The translations under genes and the position numbers were made by a program. DNA of 55,727 bases. Origin: an uncultured Clostridia bacterium (lineage in GTDB: Bacteria; Bacillota; Clostridia; Oscillospirales; Ruminococcaceae). Location: the NCBI GenBank assembly GCA_947089135.1, contig CAMUJF010000019.1:1-55727 (forward strand), read 5' to 3'. The notes under the pieces were generated by a model. That model worked only from the letters and a program-made list of their open reading frames with translations, was not told the DNA's origin and made no database searches. Below, one piece after another: positions 1 to 8,807 of this stretch (position 1 is its first letter; every line of letters starts with the position of its first letter).

Positions 1-127
1 GTCTTGACATTTTTATCCTAAAAAATGCATTTACACAGTTTATAATTCAGACCCATTTTTTTAGAGGCATCTGCTATTGTTTGCGTTTGCTTTCGGGATC
101 AGTACCGTTTATAAGCGCATAAAATGT

Positions 128-164
128 CCCGCCGCAGCTGCCTGTTAACAGCAGCTGCGGCGGA
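128..164 (-). terminator. Rho-independent terminator after the chemoreceptor gene
   Basis: Perfect 14-bp GC-rich inverted repeat (128-141 with 151-164, 9-nt loop). Read on the minus strand it follows the stop codon of the chemoreceptor gene and leads into a short T-rich stretch. The remainder of positions 1-199 holds no gene I can support. Confidence 0.7.
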
Positions 165-199
165 ATAAAATTGGAAGGTTAATAAGGAAATGGCTTGAA

Positions 200-2179
200 T
201 TATCTGTACTGCTCAAGGTTGTTTTTCAGTACGACCACCTGACTGTCAAGCTCCTCGCTTGCTGCGGCAGCGTTCTGAGCAGTTGCGGACGCTGTTCCGA
301 TTACAGTTTCTACCTCTCCCAGCTTTGAAACTATCTCGGCAAGCATGGTTTTCTGTTCCTCGGAAACGTCTGCTATTTCGGAAACGGATTCTCTTATAGA
401 GCTGGTTTCAAGCACGACCTCGCTGAGCATTTCCGCTGTTTCATTTGCAGAAGACGTGCCGCTTTTTACCGTCTTTACTGTATGCTCAATAAGCTCCGCA
501 GTTGAGTTTGATGCGTCTCTCGATTTTGCGGCAAGACGGCGTACCTCCTCCGCAACTACAGCAAAACCCTTGCCTGCCGCTCCGGCTCTTGAAGCCTCAA
601 CGGAGGCGTTCAGCGCAAGGATATTTGTCTGAAGAGCGATATCTTCGATTGTGGAATTCATCTTGACGATCTCTGCGGCATAACCTGAAATGCTCTTCAT
701 AATTTTCAAAAGTTCCTGCATTTTCTCGTTGCCTGCGTTGACCGTATCGGTAGCCTTTATCGCTCTCTCCTTAACATCAAAGGCGTTTGAGGAGGATTGC
801 GAAACACGCTCGCTTATGTCTTCAAGATTTATATGTACGTCTCCGATAAGTCTTGTTTCGTCGGATACTGCATTTGCAAGCTCTGTTGCTCCCACGGATA
901 CGCTGTGGGAGCCGCCGGCTATCTGTTCGGAAACTGTGCCGAGCTGCTCAAAGGTAGAGTGCATAGCTTCGCATATATGACGTATGGACTGCTCCATTGC
1001 CGTGAATTCGCCAACGAACTGCACTGAACTGTCGTATACGAATTTACCGTCAGCCATATTTGCAAGAATTCTTTCTATTTCGTTTATATAGGACTTCAAC
1101 GCCTTGTTTGTTCTGCTCAGCGCGTCGCAGATCGTGCCTATCTCGTCGTTTTCAGCGTCGGGGTAATCGTGCTCCAGAACGCCGTTTGACATATTTGTAA
1201 CAATATATTCAATAGAGGACAGCGGTCGGAGTCTTTTGGTAAATTTTCTGTAGAAGAACAGCGCTCCGCCTATAATTGCAGCAATTGACACAATGACAGC
1301 CAGTACTATAATGTTGTTCAGCCGCGACATTGCCTCGTTGTAGTCGGCAGCATACAAAACTTTCCAGCCCGTATCGCCGATAGGAACAACTGGGAAGTAG
1401 CGCATGGTGCCGTCATAGCCTTTGCCTGAAACTACGTTTGTGCTTCCGGACGCCGCAAGCACGTCGCTGTAGATAGGAGCAATGTCGATGAGCTTTGTTA
1501 CGATCTCGTTTCCGCCGTCCAGTCTGTGGTCGTAGTCGGAGTTCTGCGCATGAACGACTATATTGCCCGACGCGTCAACAAGCACCGCATAACCGTTCAT
1601 ATCCGCTTTAAGTTCCTGTGAAAGTGCAACAAGCTCCGTGACCTCGATATCAAGTCCGCAAACGCCAAGTACAGTCCCGTCCTCCGACAGCAGCGGGCTT
1701 GCGACCGTTATGACTATTTTTCCCGTGATAGCGTCTATGTAAGGATCGGTAACGACGATATCCTTTGTCAGCTTGGCGCTCTTGTACCAGCCGCGTTCCT
1801 GCGCCACATAATCCTCCGCAACAGGAAAAATACTGCACACCATTCCCACAGTATCTGTTTCCCAGGCGAGGTATCCGTTCATTATGCTTTCCGAACAGGG
1901 GTGAACAACCTTAAGCAGATACTCTTGTAAATCTTCACCGTGCAGGTCGTTGTGTACCGCAGCCTGAGCGAAGCCCTCCGCAATAGTTGTGTGCTGAGTG
2001 AACCATGCGTCCATTTTCGCGGATTCTGTCGCGACCGTGTGGTACAAGTCGGATTTTATGGAGCGGGTGTATTGAATATTGACGTTTACTGAAAAAATAA
2101 GGCAAACTGCGATAAGATCCGCAGCCAACACCCCCGTGGACGACATAAGGATACTTCGCAGCAGACTTTTCCTTTTCAT
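200..2179 (-). CDS. Methyl-accepting chemotaxis protein (dCache sensor)
   Basis: 659-residue transmembrane chemoreceptor. A first membrane helix (about 13-35) is followed by an extracellular sensor of about 245 residues with the look of a double Cache domain. A second helix (about 285-308) and a HAMP-like linker follow. A long coiled-coil signalling domain carries the conserved hairpin tip (EDIALQTNILALNASVEASR, then AGAAGKGFAVVAEEVRRLA), which contacts CheA/CheW. The start is supported by GGAGGAG upstream of ATG. By family it senses a small extracellular ligand and controls CheA kinase; no che or fla genes are in the window, so the output machinery is elsewhere. Probably transcribed from, or together with, the GGDEF gene 55 bp upstream. 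Ligand unknown. Confidence 0.93.
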   Translation of the reverse strand: MKRKSLLRSILMSSTGVLAADLIAVCLIFSVNVNIQYTRSIKSDLYHTVATESAKMDAWFTQHTTIAEGFAQAAVHNDLHGEDLQEYLLKVVHPCSESIMNGYLAWETDTVGMVCSIFPVAEDYVAQERGWYKSAKLTKDIVVTDPYIDAITGKIVITVASPLLSEDGTVLGVCGLDIEVTELVALSQELKADMNGYAVLVDASGNIVVHAQNSDYDHRLDGGNEIVTKLIDIAPIYSDVLAASGSTNVVSGKGYDGTMRYFPVVPIGDTGWKVLYAADYNEAMSRLNNIIVLAVIVSIAAIIGGALFFYRKFTKRLRPLSSIEYIVTNMSNGVLEHDYPDAENDEIGTICDALSRTNKALKSYINEIERILANMADGKFVYDSSVQFVGEFTAMEQSIRHICEAMHSTFEQLGTVSEQIAGGSHSVSVGATELANAVSDETRLIGDVHINLEDISERVSQSSSNAFDVKERAIKATDTVNAGNEKMQELLKIMKSISGYAAEIVKMNSTIEDIALQTNILALNASVEASRAGAAGKGFAVVAEEVRRLAAKSRDASNSTAELIEHTVKTVKSGTSSANETAEMLSEVVLETSSIRESVSEIADVSEEQKTMLAEIVSKLGEVETVIGTASATAQNAAAASEELDSQVVVLKNNLEQYR

Positions 2180-2234
2180 AATAAACTCCTCCTTTGTATT
2201 TTATGCAGACTCCGGGTACTCTGTTGCCGGAATG

Positions 2235-3578
2235 TTATTTTCTTCTGTCGAGACCCGATTTTTTATAGTATTCGCTTTTTTCCTTATACATCATCTTTTC
2301 GGCTTCGTTCATAAGCCTTTGCAAATCGTTTTCGTAATTTTCTTTCCACGCCGTTCCTATAGCCAGATTAACCGAATTTTCGGCTGCTTTTTCTCTGAGA
2401 AGCTTTATTCTGTTTTGAAAGTCGTCTTCGTCAATATCCGTACAAACGGCAAGCAGTTCGTCGCCTCCTATGCGGAACAGCCCGTACTCTCCGAACGCTG
2501 CCCGAAGACTTTCGGCAGCGCGGCATATCAGTTCGTCTCCCATTTTATGTCCCATTGTGTCGTTCATAAGCTTCAGCCTGGTAATGTCACAGTATACTAC
2601 AGCTAAGCTTTTGCCGCTTCCAAGGCTGAAAATGTATTCGTCCATAGCCCTCCTGTTGCCCAGCTTAGTAAGCTGATCCTGCAGACTCAGCTCGCGCAGC
2701 CGATTCATCATATCGCGCTTTTTAATAGTTGAGCTGATAAAATACCCAACGATACGAAGCATATTAAGAGTTTGCTCCAGCGCTTGCTTGGGAGGGTTGT
2801 CTATTCCGTAAAAGCCTGTTGCCCGATCGTCGTCATACAGCGGAACGACTACTATTGAACGGATATTCTGATTTTTCAGATTCTCATATTGAAGAGGGTC
2901 TTCGTCCCGCATTTTTTCAATATCGTCGTATACTATATTTTTGTTTTCCCTGAAATAACGGTACCAGTTTTCGCATACCTCGGGAGGAACGTTCTGTAAA
3001 TTTTTCTTTTCAGGCGTTACTCCGGCAGCTGTCCATTCATATGTATTATCGTCTCCGCCGGACTGATTCTTTTCAAAAATGTACGCTCTTTCGCCATTAA
3101 GGGTTTTTCCCAGAAATTCAAGCATTATTTCCAGCGACCTGTCGGGATCCGGTTCGCAGGCAGCGTGCTTTATGATGTCGTTCACACGTTTTTCAAGGTC
3201 CTCGTACCTGTCCAGCATTTGCCTTGAAGCCTCATGACCGCTTATATCCACAGCAAGCTCAAAACGGCAGCGGCGTCCGTTTTCCGCGGTCATTGTATCC
3301 ATAAGCAGGAAATATTTGTTCAGCAAAGGATTAAAGAATTTATACTCCGCAAATTCTCCCTCGGACAGCCTTACATTGCTGCACGCCGCACATGGCGAAC
3401 TGTTTCCCTGAAGCACCTCGTAACATTTTTTACCATTCAGCTCGTCAACGGAAGACACACCGTATGTTTCCAGACATTTGCGGTTCATATAAATTATTTC
3501 ATAGCTGTCCATATCCGATACATAAACCAGTTCGTTAATATTATCAAAAAATTTCCAAAAATTATTAAAATGCCCCAT
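2235..3578 (-). CDS. PAS-GAF-GGDEF protein, probable diguanylate cyclase
   Basis: 447 residues without membrane segments. An N-terminal PAS-like domain (about 5-115) carries a C-x-x-C-like cysteine cluster (PCAACSN). A central GAF-like domain (about 135-290) contains the conserved VVPLYDDDRATGFYGIDNPP stretch. A C-terminal GGDEF domain (about 295-440) has the active loop RIGGDELLAV, that is GGDEL instead of GG(D/E)EF. No RxxD inhibitory site stands five residues before the loop. The family makes c-di-GMP from two GTP; the final F to L change may lower activity but the metal- and GTP-binding residues G-G-D-E remain. Start chosen with GAGGT 8 nt before ATG. It lies 55 bp upstream of the chemoreceptor gene on the same strand, suggesting linked sensing. 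Confidence 0.85.
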   Translation of the reverse strand: MGHFNNFWKFFDNINELVYVSDMDSYEIIYMNRKCLETYGVSSVDELNGKKCYEVLQGNSSPCAACSNVRLSEGEFAEYKFFNPLLNKYFLLMDTMTAENGRRCRFELAVDISGHEASRQMLDRYEDLEKRVNDIIKHAACEPDPDRSLEIMLEFLGKTLNGERAYIFEKNQSGGDDNTYEWTAAGVTPEKKNLQNVPPEVCENWYRYFRENKNIVYDDIEKMRDEDPLQYENLKNQNIRSIVVVPLYDDDRATGFYGIDNPPKQALEQTLNMLRIVGYFISSTIKKRDMMNRLRELSLQDQLTKLGNRRAMDEYIFSLGSGKSLAVVYCDITRLKLMNDTMGHKMGDELICRAAESLRAAFGEYGLFRIGGDELLAVCTDIDEDDFQNRIKLLREKAAENSVNLAIGTAWKENYENDLQRLMNEAEKMMYKEKSEYYKKSGLDRRK

Positions 3579-3730
3579 CGGCGTTACCTCTTTCTTTTTT
3601 CTTGTAAAAGGGTTAGATGTTTAAGTTATTTATATTTTTATAAGTTAATTATCATTTTTCTATCATTTTTTCTGTCGGATATAAAAAGTTGCTATTAAAT
3701 TTTATAATATCATGTAAAATTTTTCAACGA

Positions 3731-3766
3731 TTTTCACTTATACGACGGATTTTTCACTTATTTGAC
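3731..3766 (+). promoter_or_regulatory. Two direct repeats, candidate LytTR operator
   Basis: TTTTCACTTATACGAC (3731-3746) and TTTTCACTTATTTGAC (3751-3766) repeat with a 20-bp period, placing them on the same DNA face. The second copy ends 11 bp before the -35 element of the promoter for the LytTR/GHKL pair. LytTR regulators characteristically bind two short direct repeats about two helical turns apart, so autoregulation is a reasonable inference. Confidence 0.55.
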
Positions 3767-3777
3767 AACGGCAGCTC

Positions 3778-3806
3778 TTGTCCGATAAAAATAAATATGG
3801 TATAAT
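3778..3806 (+). promoter_or_regulatory. Sigma-A-type promoter of the LytTR/GHKL operon
   Basis: Weak -35 TTGTCC (3778-3783), 17-bp spacer, perfect -10 TATAAT (3801-3806), about 45 bp before the ATG of the response regulator. A poor -35 with upstream direct repeats fits an activator-dependent promoter. Confidence 0.7.
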
Positions 3807-3849
3807 AAAGAGTAACTATTTGTTTTAGCTTTTTACGGAGGATTTATAT

Positions 3850-4584
3850 ATGTACCGTATTTCTGTCTGTGACGACAACAGCGGCGAGCTTGAAAAAATA
3901 TGCAGTATTATCAGCGGCTATACTGCGGCAAACAATATAACTGCGGAAATAAAAGCCTTTTCTTCGGGCAGAGAGCTTCTTGAATATGAGGAAACAAAAC
4001 ACCGCTCGGACATTTATATACTGGATATAATAATGCCCGGCATGAACGGTATCCAACTGGGAAAAGCTATCAGACAAAATAATTCGGAGGCTTTTATTAT
4101 TTTTCTTACCGCATCAAAGGATTACGCGCTGGAATCATATTCGGTAAAGGCGTTTTCCTATCTTATCAAGCCCGCTGAGAAAGAAAACGTCGAAGCGGAG
4201 CTGAAGGACTGTTTTTCACGCATAAGCAATCCCCCAGAACGATTTGCTTTAAAATGCGCTTCAGGCACAATGACGGTCAGCGCCGAGGATATCGTTTACA
4301 TAGAATATTACAATCACCATATGATATACCGTCTCTCAGGAGGAAAAATTGTCGAGAGCATTCATTTCAGAGGAACTTTCGACAGCGTGATCGAGGATTA
4401 TATCAAAAACGGTTCATTTATCAAAAGCTCAGCAAGCTACCTTGTTAATATGAGGCATATCAGAACAGTAAACGCTGTTGGCTTTATAATGTCGGACGGT
4501 ACTCTTCTGACGGTTACGCGAAAATATGCTGATGCAAGAAAAAAATATATAGATTACGAGCTGAACGGAGGCGAGCTGCAATGA
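3850..4584 (+). CDS. LytTR-family response regulator
   Basis: 244 residues: a receiver domain (1-~120) with the acidic pair D8/D9, phosphoacceptor D59 in YILDIIMPG and the conserved K near LIKPA, then a LytTR DNA-binding domain (about 140-240) with the typical IVYIEYYNHHMIYRL and NMRHIRTV segments. AgrA/ComE-type transcription factor acting with the adjacent kinase. Good Shine-Dalgarno (GGAGG) before ATG. Its stop overlaps the kinase start by 4 bp (ATGA), indicating translational coupling. No AgrB/AgrD-like peptide genes lie next to it, so the signal is unknown. Confidence 0.92.
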   Translation: MYRISVCDDNSGELEKICSIISGYTAANNITAEIKAFSSGRELLEYEETKHRSDIYILDIIMPGMNGIQLGKAIRQNNSEAFIIFLTASKDYALESYSVKAFSYLIKPAEKENVEAELKDCFSRISNPPERFALKCASGTMTVSAEDIVYIEYYNHHMIYRLSGGKIVESIHFRGTFDSVIEDYIKNGSFIKSSASYLVNMRHIRTVNAVGFIMSDGTLLTVTRKYADARKKYIDYELNGGELQ

Positions 4585-5888
4585 CAACGTTTGAAAACGA
4601 CATCAGCTACTATGTAGTAAAGGCGCTGGTTATCGTAATCGGCACACTTGGTATGATGGCGTCCAGCATGAAAATAAAATATTCTTTAAATAAAATTCTT
4701 GTCATATTTGCGGTATATCTTTTATGGGTTAGTATTTTTGTCTTTTCAGCATTAAAGTTTTTCGGACTTGTCGTTATGCTGCGGCTGTGCATACCAATGA
4801 TATCCGCTCCGGCAGTGTTTATTTTTTATTTTATGTCGACCTATTCGCCGTGGCAGGCAATCTTCAGCTATACGATGCAGATAAGCGTCTCATTGATCCT
4901 CGCCATGTCCCAAACGATAGTTGTTACAGTTCTTCACGGAGGCCGGCTCACGGATCTGATTATAAGGACAGTCAGCTATTCATTATGTATTTTTGCGGAA
5001 TTTAAGTTTTTAAGAAAAAAATTCGCGCTGCTCAACTATCTCCCCGATAAAAGCTGGAGGACTCTGACGTTTGTGCCTATAGGCTTTACAATACTGTTTT
5101 TCCTTATAGGAACTTATCCTGTGCATTTTACAAAGTCTATTGCGGCTATAATCTACATTTATGCTATTACTGCGGTAATGCTGCTTGTGTATGTGATTAT
5201 TTTCCACAGTCTTATAAGCCAGTATAATTTACTGCTTTCAGAGTATACGAACAGTATACTTACGTCCCAGAGCGAATCCTTTCAGAAACAGCTTGAGGCT
5301 ATCAATTCAACGGAAGAGCAGATCAAGATAATACGCCACAATATGCGCTATAATGTAATTGTTGTCTCGGATATGCTTGCGGCGGGTAATAATTCCGGCG
5401 CTTTGGAGTATCTGTGTTCTATCGGTGCAAAGCTTGAAGACGCTAAAAAGACGTTTTACTGCTCTAACTCCACCGCGAACGCTATTTTGTCCTATTATAT
5501 CGACCGCGCGGAAAGCAAGGGGATAAAAACAGAGGTGCAGTTTGCAATGCCGGAAAATCTCAGCGTTGATATTATAGACTTCACTGCGGCTGTGGCAAAT
5601 GCGCTTGAAAACGCTGTGAACGCCTGCGCCAAGGTAGTTCCCGAAGAACAAAGGAGTCTGCGTATCAGAACCATGGAATCCAAACAATACATAGTTGAAA
5701 TTGCCAATAACTATACGGGAGAGGTATCCTTTGACGAAGAGGGGCTTCCCGTCTCAAAGGAAAGCGGGCACGGGATAGGCACTCGAAGCATTTCTGCCTT
5801 TGCACAAAAAAATAACGCAGTTCTTGATTACGACGTTACAGACAAATGGTTCAAGCTGCGGATCGTACTTCCGAACGGAGGAAAATGA
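4581..5888 (+). CDS. GHKL-type sensor histidine kinase (AgrC-like)
   Basis: 435 residues. The first ~215 residues are strongly hydrophobic with about six membrane helices and no clear extracellular domain. A coiled-coil dimerisation segment then leads to H253 in IIRHNMRYN. The C-terminal ATPase domain has an N-box (NALENAVNAC) and a G-box (GHGIGTRSI). This is the HPK10/AgrC architecture that pairs with LytTR regulators, here the gene immediately upstream. The ligand is probably sensed in or near the membrane. Confidence 0.9.
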   Translation: MTTFENDISYYVVKALVIVIGTLGMMASSMKIKYSLNKILVIFAVYLLWVSIFVFSALKFFGLVVMLRLCIPMISAPAVFIFYFMSTYSPWQAIFSYTMQISVSLILAMSQTIVVTVLHGGRLTDLIIRTVSYSLCIFAEFKFLRKKFALLNYLPDKSWRTLTFVPIGFTILFFLIGTYPVHFTKSIAAIIYIYAITAVMLLVYVIIFHSLISQYNLLLSEYTNSILTSQSESFQKQLEAINSTEEQIKIIRHNMRYNVIVVSDMLAAGNNSGALEYLCSIGAKLEDAKKTFYCSNSTANAILSYYIDRAESKGIKTEVQFAMPENLSVDIIDFTAAVANALENAVNACAKVVPEEQRSLRIRTMESKQYIVEIANNYTGEVSFDEEGLPVSKESGHGIGTRSISAFAQKNNAVLDYDVTDKWFKLRIVLPNGGK

Positions 5889-5905
5889 CCTGAATATAAA
5901 CAGAT

Positions 5906-5938
5906 GATCCCCGGCGCTATTTTGTAGTACCGGGGATC
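5906..5938 (+). terminator. Terminator after the two-component operon
   Basis: 9-bp GC-rich stem GATCCCCGG/CCGGGGATC with a 15-nt loop, 17 bp after the kinase stop codon, followed by a short T-containing tail (TGTTATTT). It may also act on the minus strand for the convergent gene ending at 6030. Confidence 0.6.
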
Positions 5939-6029
5939 TGTTATTTACACAGACAGTGATACTGATTTTTATCTGACAAAACAGCCGGCAGATTGTTAAC
6001 CGATTCTGCTCAAAGCTGTCCGCTGATGT

Positions 6030-7973
6030 TTACATTCTTTCTCTGGAATATCCGCGGTGCTTGCGGTGAATGGCTTTCTGAGCATACATAAGCTCGTCTG
6101 CCGACTTGATAAACTCGTCTATGGATTTCTCTGAAGCGGGCGATAGGGAGCAGGTGCCGCAACTTGCTTCAATGAGATAAGGCTTGCCGGACGACTCGTT
6201 GTAGTTATCTAAATACTCCTTGAAACGGTTCAGGAAATCTTCGGCATAATTATCGGTAAGACATATTCCCGCGGCTATGTATTCGTCTCCGCCGAAGCGA
6301 GCCACAATATCGTTCTTTCCCGAAGCAGCACCGAGAGCCTTTGCAATGGTCGTGATAGCGTTGTCGCCCTCGTGATGACCGTACGTGTCGTTTATTCCCT
6401 TGAGATTGTCAAGATCGACCGAAACTATCATAAAGCCCCTGTCGTCAGCAATGCACTTATCGTAAAGCTTTGGAGTAAACTGGTAAAAACCGCGTCGGTT
6501 ATAGAGATTAGTCATAGAGTCGCGTATGTACATTTCCTCAAGTCTGTCAACCACATTTTTCAGCTCGGACTGTATACGTGCATTTTCAAGCACTCTGCTG
6601 ATATTAGTTATCAGCGAATGGAGCAGGTGAAAATTCCTGTCAACATAGCGGAACTCAAGCGCCACATATCCAATAGCTCTGTCCTGAAAATGGAGAGGTA
6701 AAAACGTAATATTGTTATATTTTCCAATGAGCTCTTTAAAATTGGGAAGCAACTCCGCAGTATTGAACGGTTCCGCAAAATCATAGAATTTATCGTCGAC
6801 GCCGTGCAGTACATAACCTATTCTGTCGCTGTAGCCGTCCTTTTGGTAAACATCGTAGGATTGGTAAACGTCTTCTATTCTTTCGACTCCGGACACAAAG
6901 TTGTCGCATATGCACAGCCAGCACTCTTTTGTCCACATATCTTTCAGGAAAGGCTTTATCCTTTCAAGAGTCTCGTCAAATGAATAGCTGCCGGTGGCCG
7001 CCTCCGACATAAGCACTATCTGATCGGAAAAACCGTTCCACAAATCAATCTGACCGTAAAGCTCATGCTTCAAACGGTTATCCTCGGTGGAAAGTCTTGC
7101 CGCTTCGCAGCCGCAGGACTCGCGGTACAGGATAGTTCCGTCAACCGTTTCGCTCCCCACGGGAGGTATCTCGCCTTTTATGATCTGCAGAATGCGCTGT
7201 GCAGCAATTTTTCCTGTTTCAGTTATGTTTCTCTTCAAGGTGGTTATTGATGGGAAATGAGTGTCTCCCTCCGGAATGCCGTCCATACCGGTAACGATAA
7301 CATCATCGGGAACAAGATACCCAAGCTCGTTTAGCTTTGAGCATACTCCCACAGCCATTGAATCGTTGGCGCAGATAAAGGCTTCGGGCATAGACTGAAA
7401 TTTGTCGTAATGCCTCTGCACGGCTTCAGCAGCGGAAGCCCACCAAAAATATCCGTAATCCACGCTGTCCTCGGTCACTTCAAGACCGTACTCCGCCATA
7501 ACGCTGCGGAATACCTTTTCCCGCGCGTCGGAGATGTCATTTCCCTTCATTGCTCCGAGAAACTTTATATTCTTTGCGCCATGCTCCGTAATAACATGGC
7601 GGATAACCTCTTTCAAAGCTCCCTCATAGCCTTGGGAAATGTAGTAAGCCGAATCCAGTTCAACGTCCATGGAAATGATAGGTATATTATGACTGCGTGC
7701 CTTTTGGATAAGTTCATCCATAACAGAGCCCTTATCCACCAATGTGATCGACATAAGCGCAAGAGCGTCTATAATGTCAAAATTTATCAGCTTGAATATA
7801 TTCATTTCGCCGACGTCGTAAGCATCGCCGTCGTATTTATTTGACAGGGATTGAAACCAGAGCACGTTAAGACCAAGTTCAGTGCATTTGTCCGAAAAGC
7901 TTTGCACAAACGGATTATTGTACAGATTGTCTGTTCCGCACGAGACCAGAGCAACAATACCGTTCCTCTCCAT
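6030..7973 (-). CDS. Periplasmic-binding-protein-like/GGDEF fusion, ligand-gated diguanylate cyclase
   Basis: 647 residues. Residues 1-~285 match the type-1 periplasmic-binding fold used by LacI/GalR regulators (VALVSCGTDNLYNNPFVQSF; AFICANDSMAVGVCSKLNELG; DVIVTGMDGIPEG). There is neither a helix-turn-helix nor a signal peptide, so the sensor should be cytoplasmic. A middle region (about 300-470) resembles a GAF-type module, followed by a short coiled coil. The C-terminal GGDEF domain (about 480-640) has the loop ARFGGDEYIAAG; the inhibitory-site arginine is missing (GKND in place of RxxD). By inference a cytoplasmic sugar-like ligand gates c-di-GMP synthesis. A consensus promoter lies just upstream. 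Confidence 0.85.
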   Translation of the reverse strand: MERNGIVALVSCGTDNLYNNPFVQSFSDKCTELGLNVLWFQSLSNKYDGDAYDVGEMNIFKLINFDIIDALALMSITLVDKGSVMDELIQKARSHNIPIISMDVELDSAYYISQGYEGALKEVIRHVITEHGAKNIKFLGAMKGNDISDAREKVFRSVMAEYGLEVTEDSVDYGYFWWASAAEAVQRHYDKFQSMPEAFICANDSMAVGVCSKLNELGYLVPDDVIVTGMDGIPEGDTHFPSITTLKRNITETGKIAAQRILQIIKGEIPPVGSETVDGTILYRESCGCEAARLSTEDNRLKHELYGQIDLWNGFSDQIVLMSEAATGSYSFDETLERIKPFLKDMWTKECWLCICDNFVSGVERIEDVYQSYDVYQKDGYSDRIGYVLHGVDDKFYDFAEPFNTAELLPNFKELIGKYNNITFLPLHFQDRAIGYVALEFRYVDRNFHLLHSLITNISRVLENARIQSELKNVVDRLEEMYIRDSMTNLYNRRGFYQFTPKLYDKCIADDRGFMIVSVDLDNLKGINDTYGHHEGDNAITTIAKALGAASGKNDIVARFGGDEYIAAGICLTDNYAEDFLNRFKEYLDNYNESSGKPYLIEASCGTCSLSPASEKSIDEFIKSADELMYAQKAIHRKHRGYSRERM

Positions 7974-8002
7974 TTTGTTCCCTCCCGAATTATTCTTTAA
8001 TA

Positions 8003-8031
8003 ATTATATCATAATAGGGCAAATCTAACAA
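8003..8031 (-). promoter_or_regulatory. Promoter of the binding-protein/GGDEF gene
   Basis: On the minus strand TTGTTA (8026-8031), 17-bp spacer, TATAAT (8003-8008), 30 bp before the ATG. Confidence 0.75.
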
Positions 8032-8083
8032 TGTACAAATAATTAACAAACCAAAAACAATTCATCAATTAGCCTAAAATTGC

Positions 8084-8123
8084 AAAAAAATCACAGAATT
8101 TCACATGAAATCCTGTGATTTTT
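8084..8123 (-). terminator. Terminator after the small conserved-type gene
   Basis: Stem 8091-8103/8106-8118 (TCACAG with CTGTGA, ATTTCA with TGAAAT, one mismatch). It is flanked by seven A on the left and five T on the right, so it can terminate in either direction. On the minus strand it follows the 8146-8460 gene by about 25 bp. Confidence 0.75.
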
Positions 8124-8145
8124 GCATAGAGGTTTAACGGAAATT

Positions 8146-8460
8146 TTACTGCCTTGAAAGCCATGCGTAAGCGATATCCAAAGCCTCGTAAAGGCTGTTT
8201 TTCTCGCTTTGCTTTTTGATCGCCTCCATTGGCGAAAGCTTTTCGTCGGTAGCCATTTTGTAGATCTTGACTCTGCTTGCCACGTCCAGCTCGCCGATCT
8301 TGGTTTTCTCGGTGATCTGCATCCAGATGACATACTCGTCGTTCATATTCCCGTAATATATTTCGTCCTTATTTCTTACAAGAGGGTACCCCTTATAGCT
8401 GAGAAAGTTGTTTCCCTTGGCGGTTTCCTCGTTTGTTTGAACAGTTTTGGTTTCTGCCAT
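8146..8460 (-). CDS. Small hypothetical protein, 104 aa
   Basis: Not recognised. It is a soluble, charged protein with no membrane helix or signal. An N-terminal polar tail (about 1-18) is followed by a compact segment containing SYKGYPLVRNKDEIYYGNMNDEYVIWM, split between two adjacent strands by its look, and a helical C-terminus (SPMEAIKKQSEKNSLYEALD). It has its own consensus promoter, a strong Shine-Dalgarno (AAAGGAGG) and a terminator, all features of a real, independently expressed gene. The YKG-Y-PL-R-x-x-x-IYYG pattern reads like a single-domain beta protein. Function cannot be assigned. Confidence 0.8.
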   Translation of the reverse strand: MAETKTVQTNEETAKGNNFLSYKGYPLVRNKDEIYYGNMNDEYVIWMQITEKTKIGELDVASRVKIYKMATDEKLSPMEAIKKQSEKNSLYEALDIAYAWLSRQ

Positions 8461-8481
8461 TGCGTTTCCTCCTTTTCTTGT

Positions 8482-8502
8482 CGGTTAATCGGTTAGTCGG
8501 TT
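8482..8502. repeat. Short tandem repeat in a 5' leader
   Basis: Three imperfect 8-bp units (CGGTTAAT, CGGTTAGT, CGGTT) in the transcribed leader of the small gene at 8146-8460, just upstream of its ribosome-binding site. Confidence 0.5.
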
Positions 8503-8601
8503 TGCCAGTTTGTGCAGGCGTTTATATTTCGTGTCAATACGTAAATTATATCGAAAGCTTACTGCTTTGCCGTCTAATATCCTATTAAGCCTCCCGAAAT
8601 A

Positions 8602-8630
8602 ATTATAACATATTATTTTCATAATTTCAA
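8602..8630 (-). promoter_or_regulatory. Promoter of the small hypothetical gene
   Basis: On the minus strand TTGAAA (8625-8630), 17-bp spacer, TATAAT (8602-8607). It implies a leader of about 135 nt before the ATG at 8460. The interval 8461-8807 otherwise holds the tandem repeat and the ABC-operon terminator, with no further gene. Confidence 0.75.
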
Positions 8631-8687
8631 CAGAAAATTATAAAAAACCTGCAAAAGTTTTCCGCATACTTCCGCAAACCGGCGAAA

Positions 8688-8709
8688 GACGGTCAGGGAG
8701 CCGACCGTC
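8688..8709 (-). terminator. Probable terminator of the GldA/F/G-like operon
   Basis: GACGGTC (8688-8694) pairs with GACCGTC (8703-8709). A competing CAGGGA/TCCCTG pairing overlaps it. Read on the minus strand the stem is followed by TTTC. It lies about 100 bp past the last gene of the operon. Confidence 0.5.
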
Positions 8710-8807
8710 CCTGTTTCTACACCGCTTTGCCGCGTCTTGAACGTGCAGCCTTACCAGTATACCGTGTTTCTGATAAAAAGCAAGTCGAAATCAGAAGACA
8801 AATTAAT

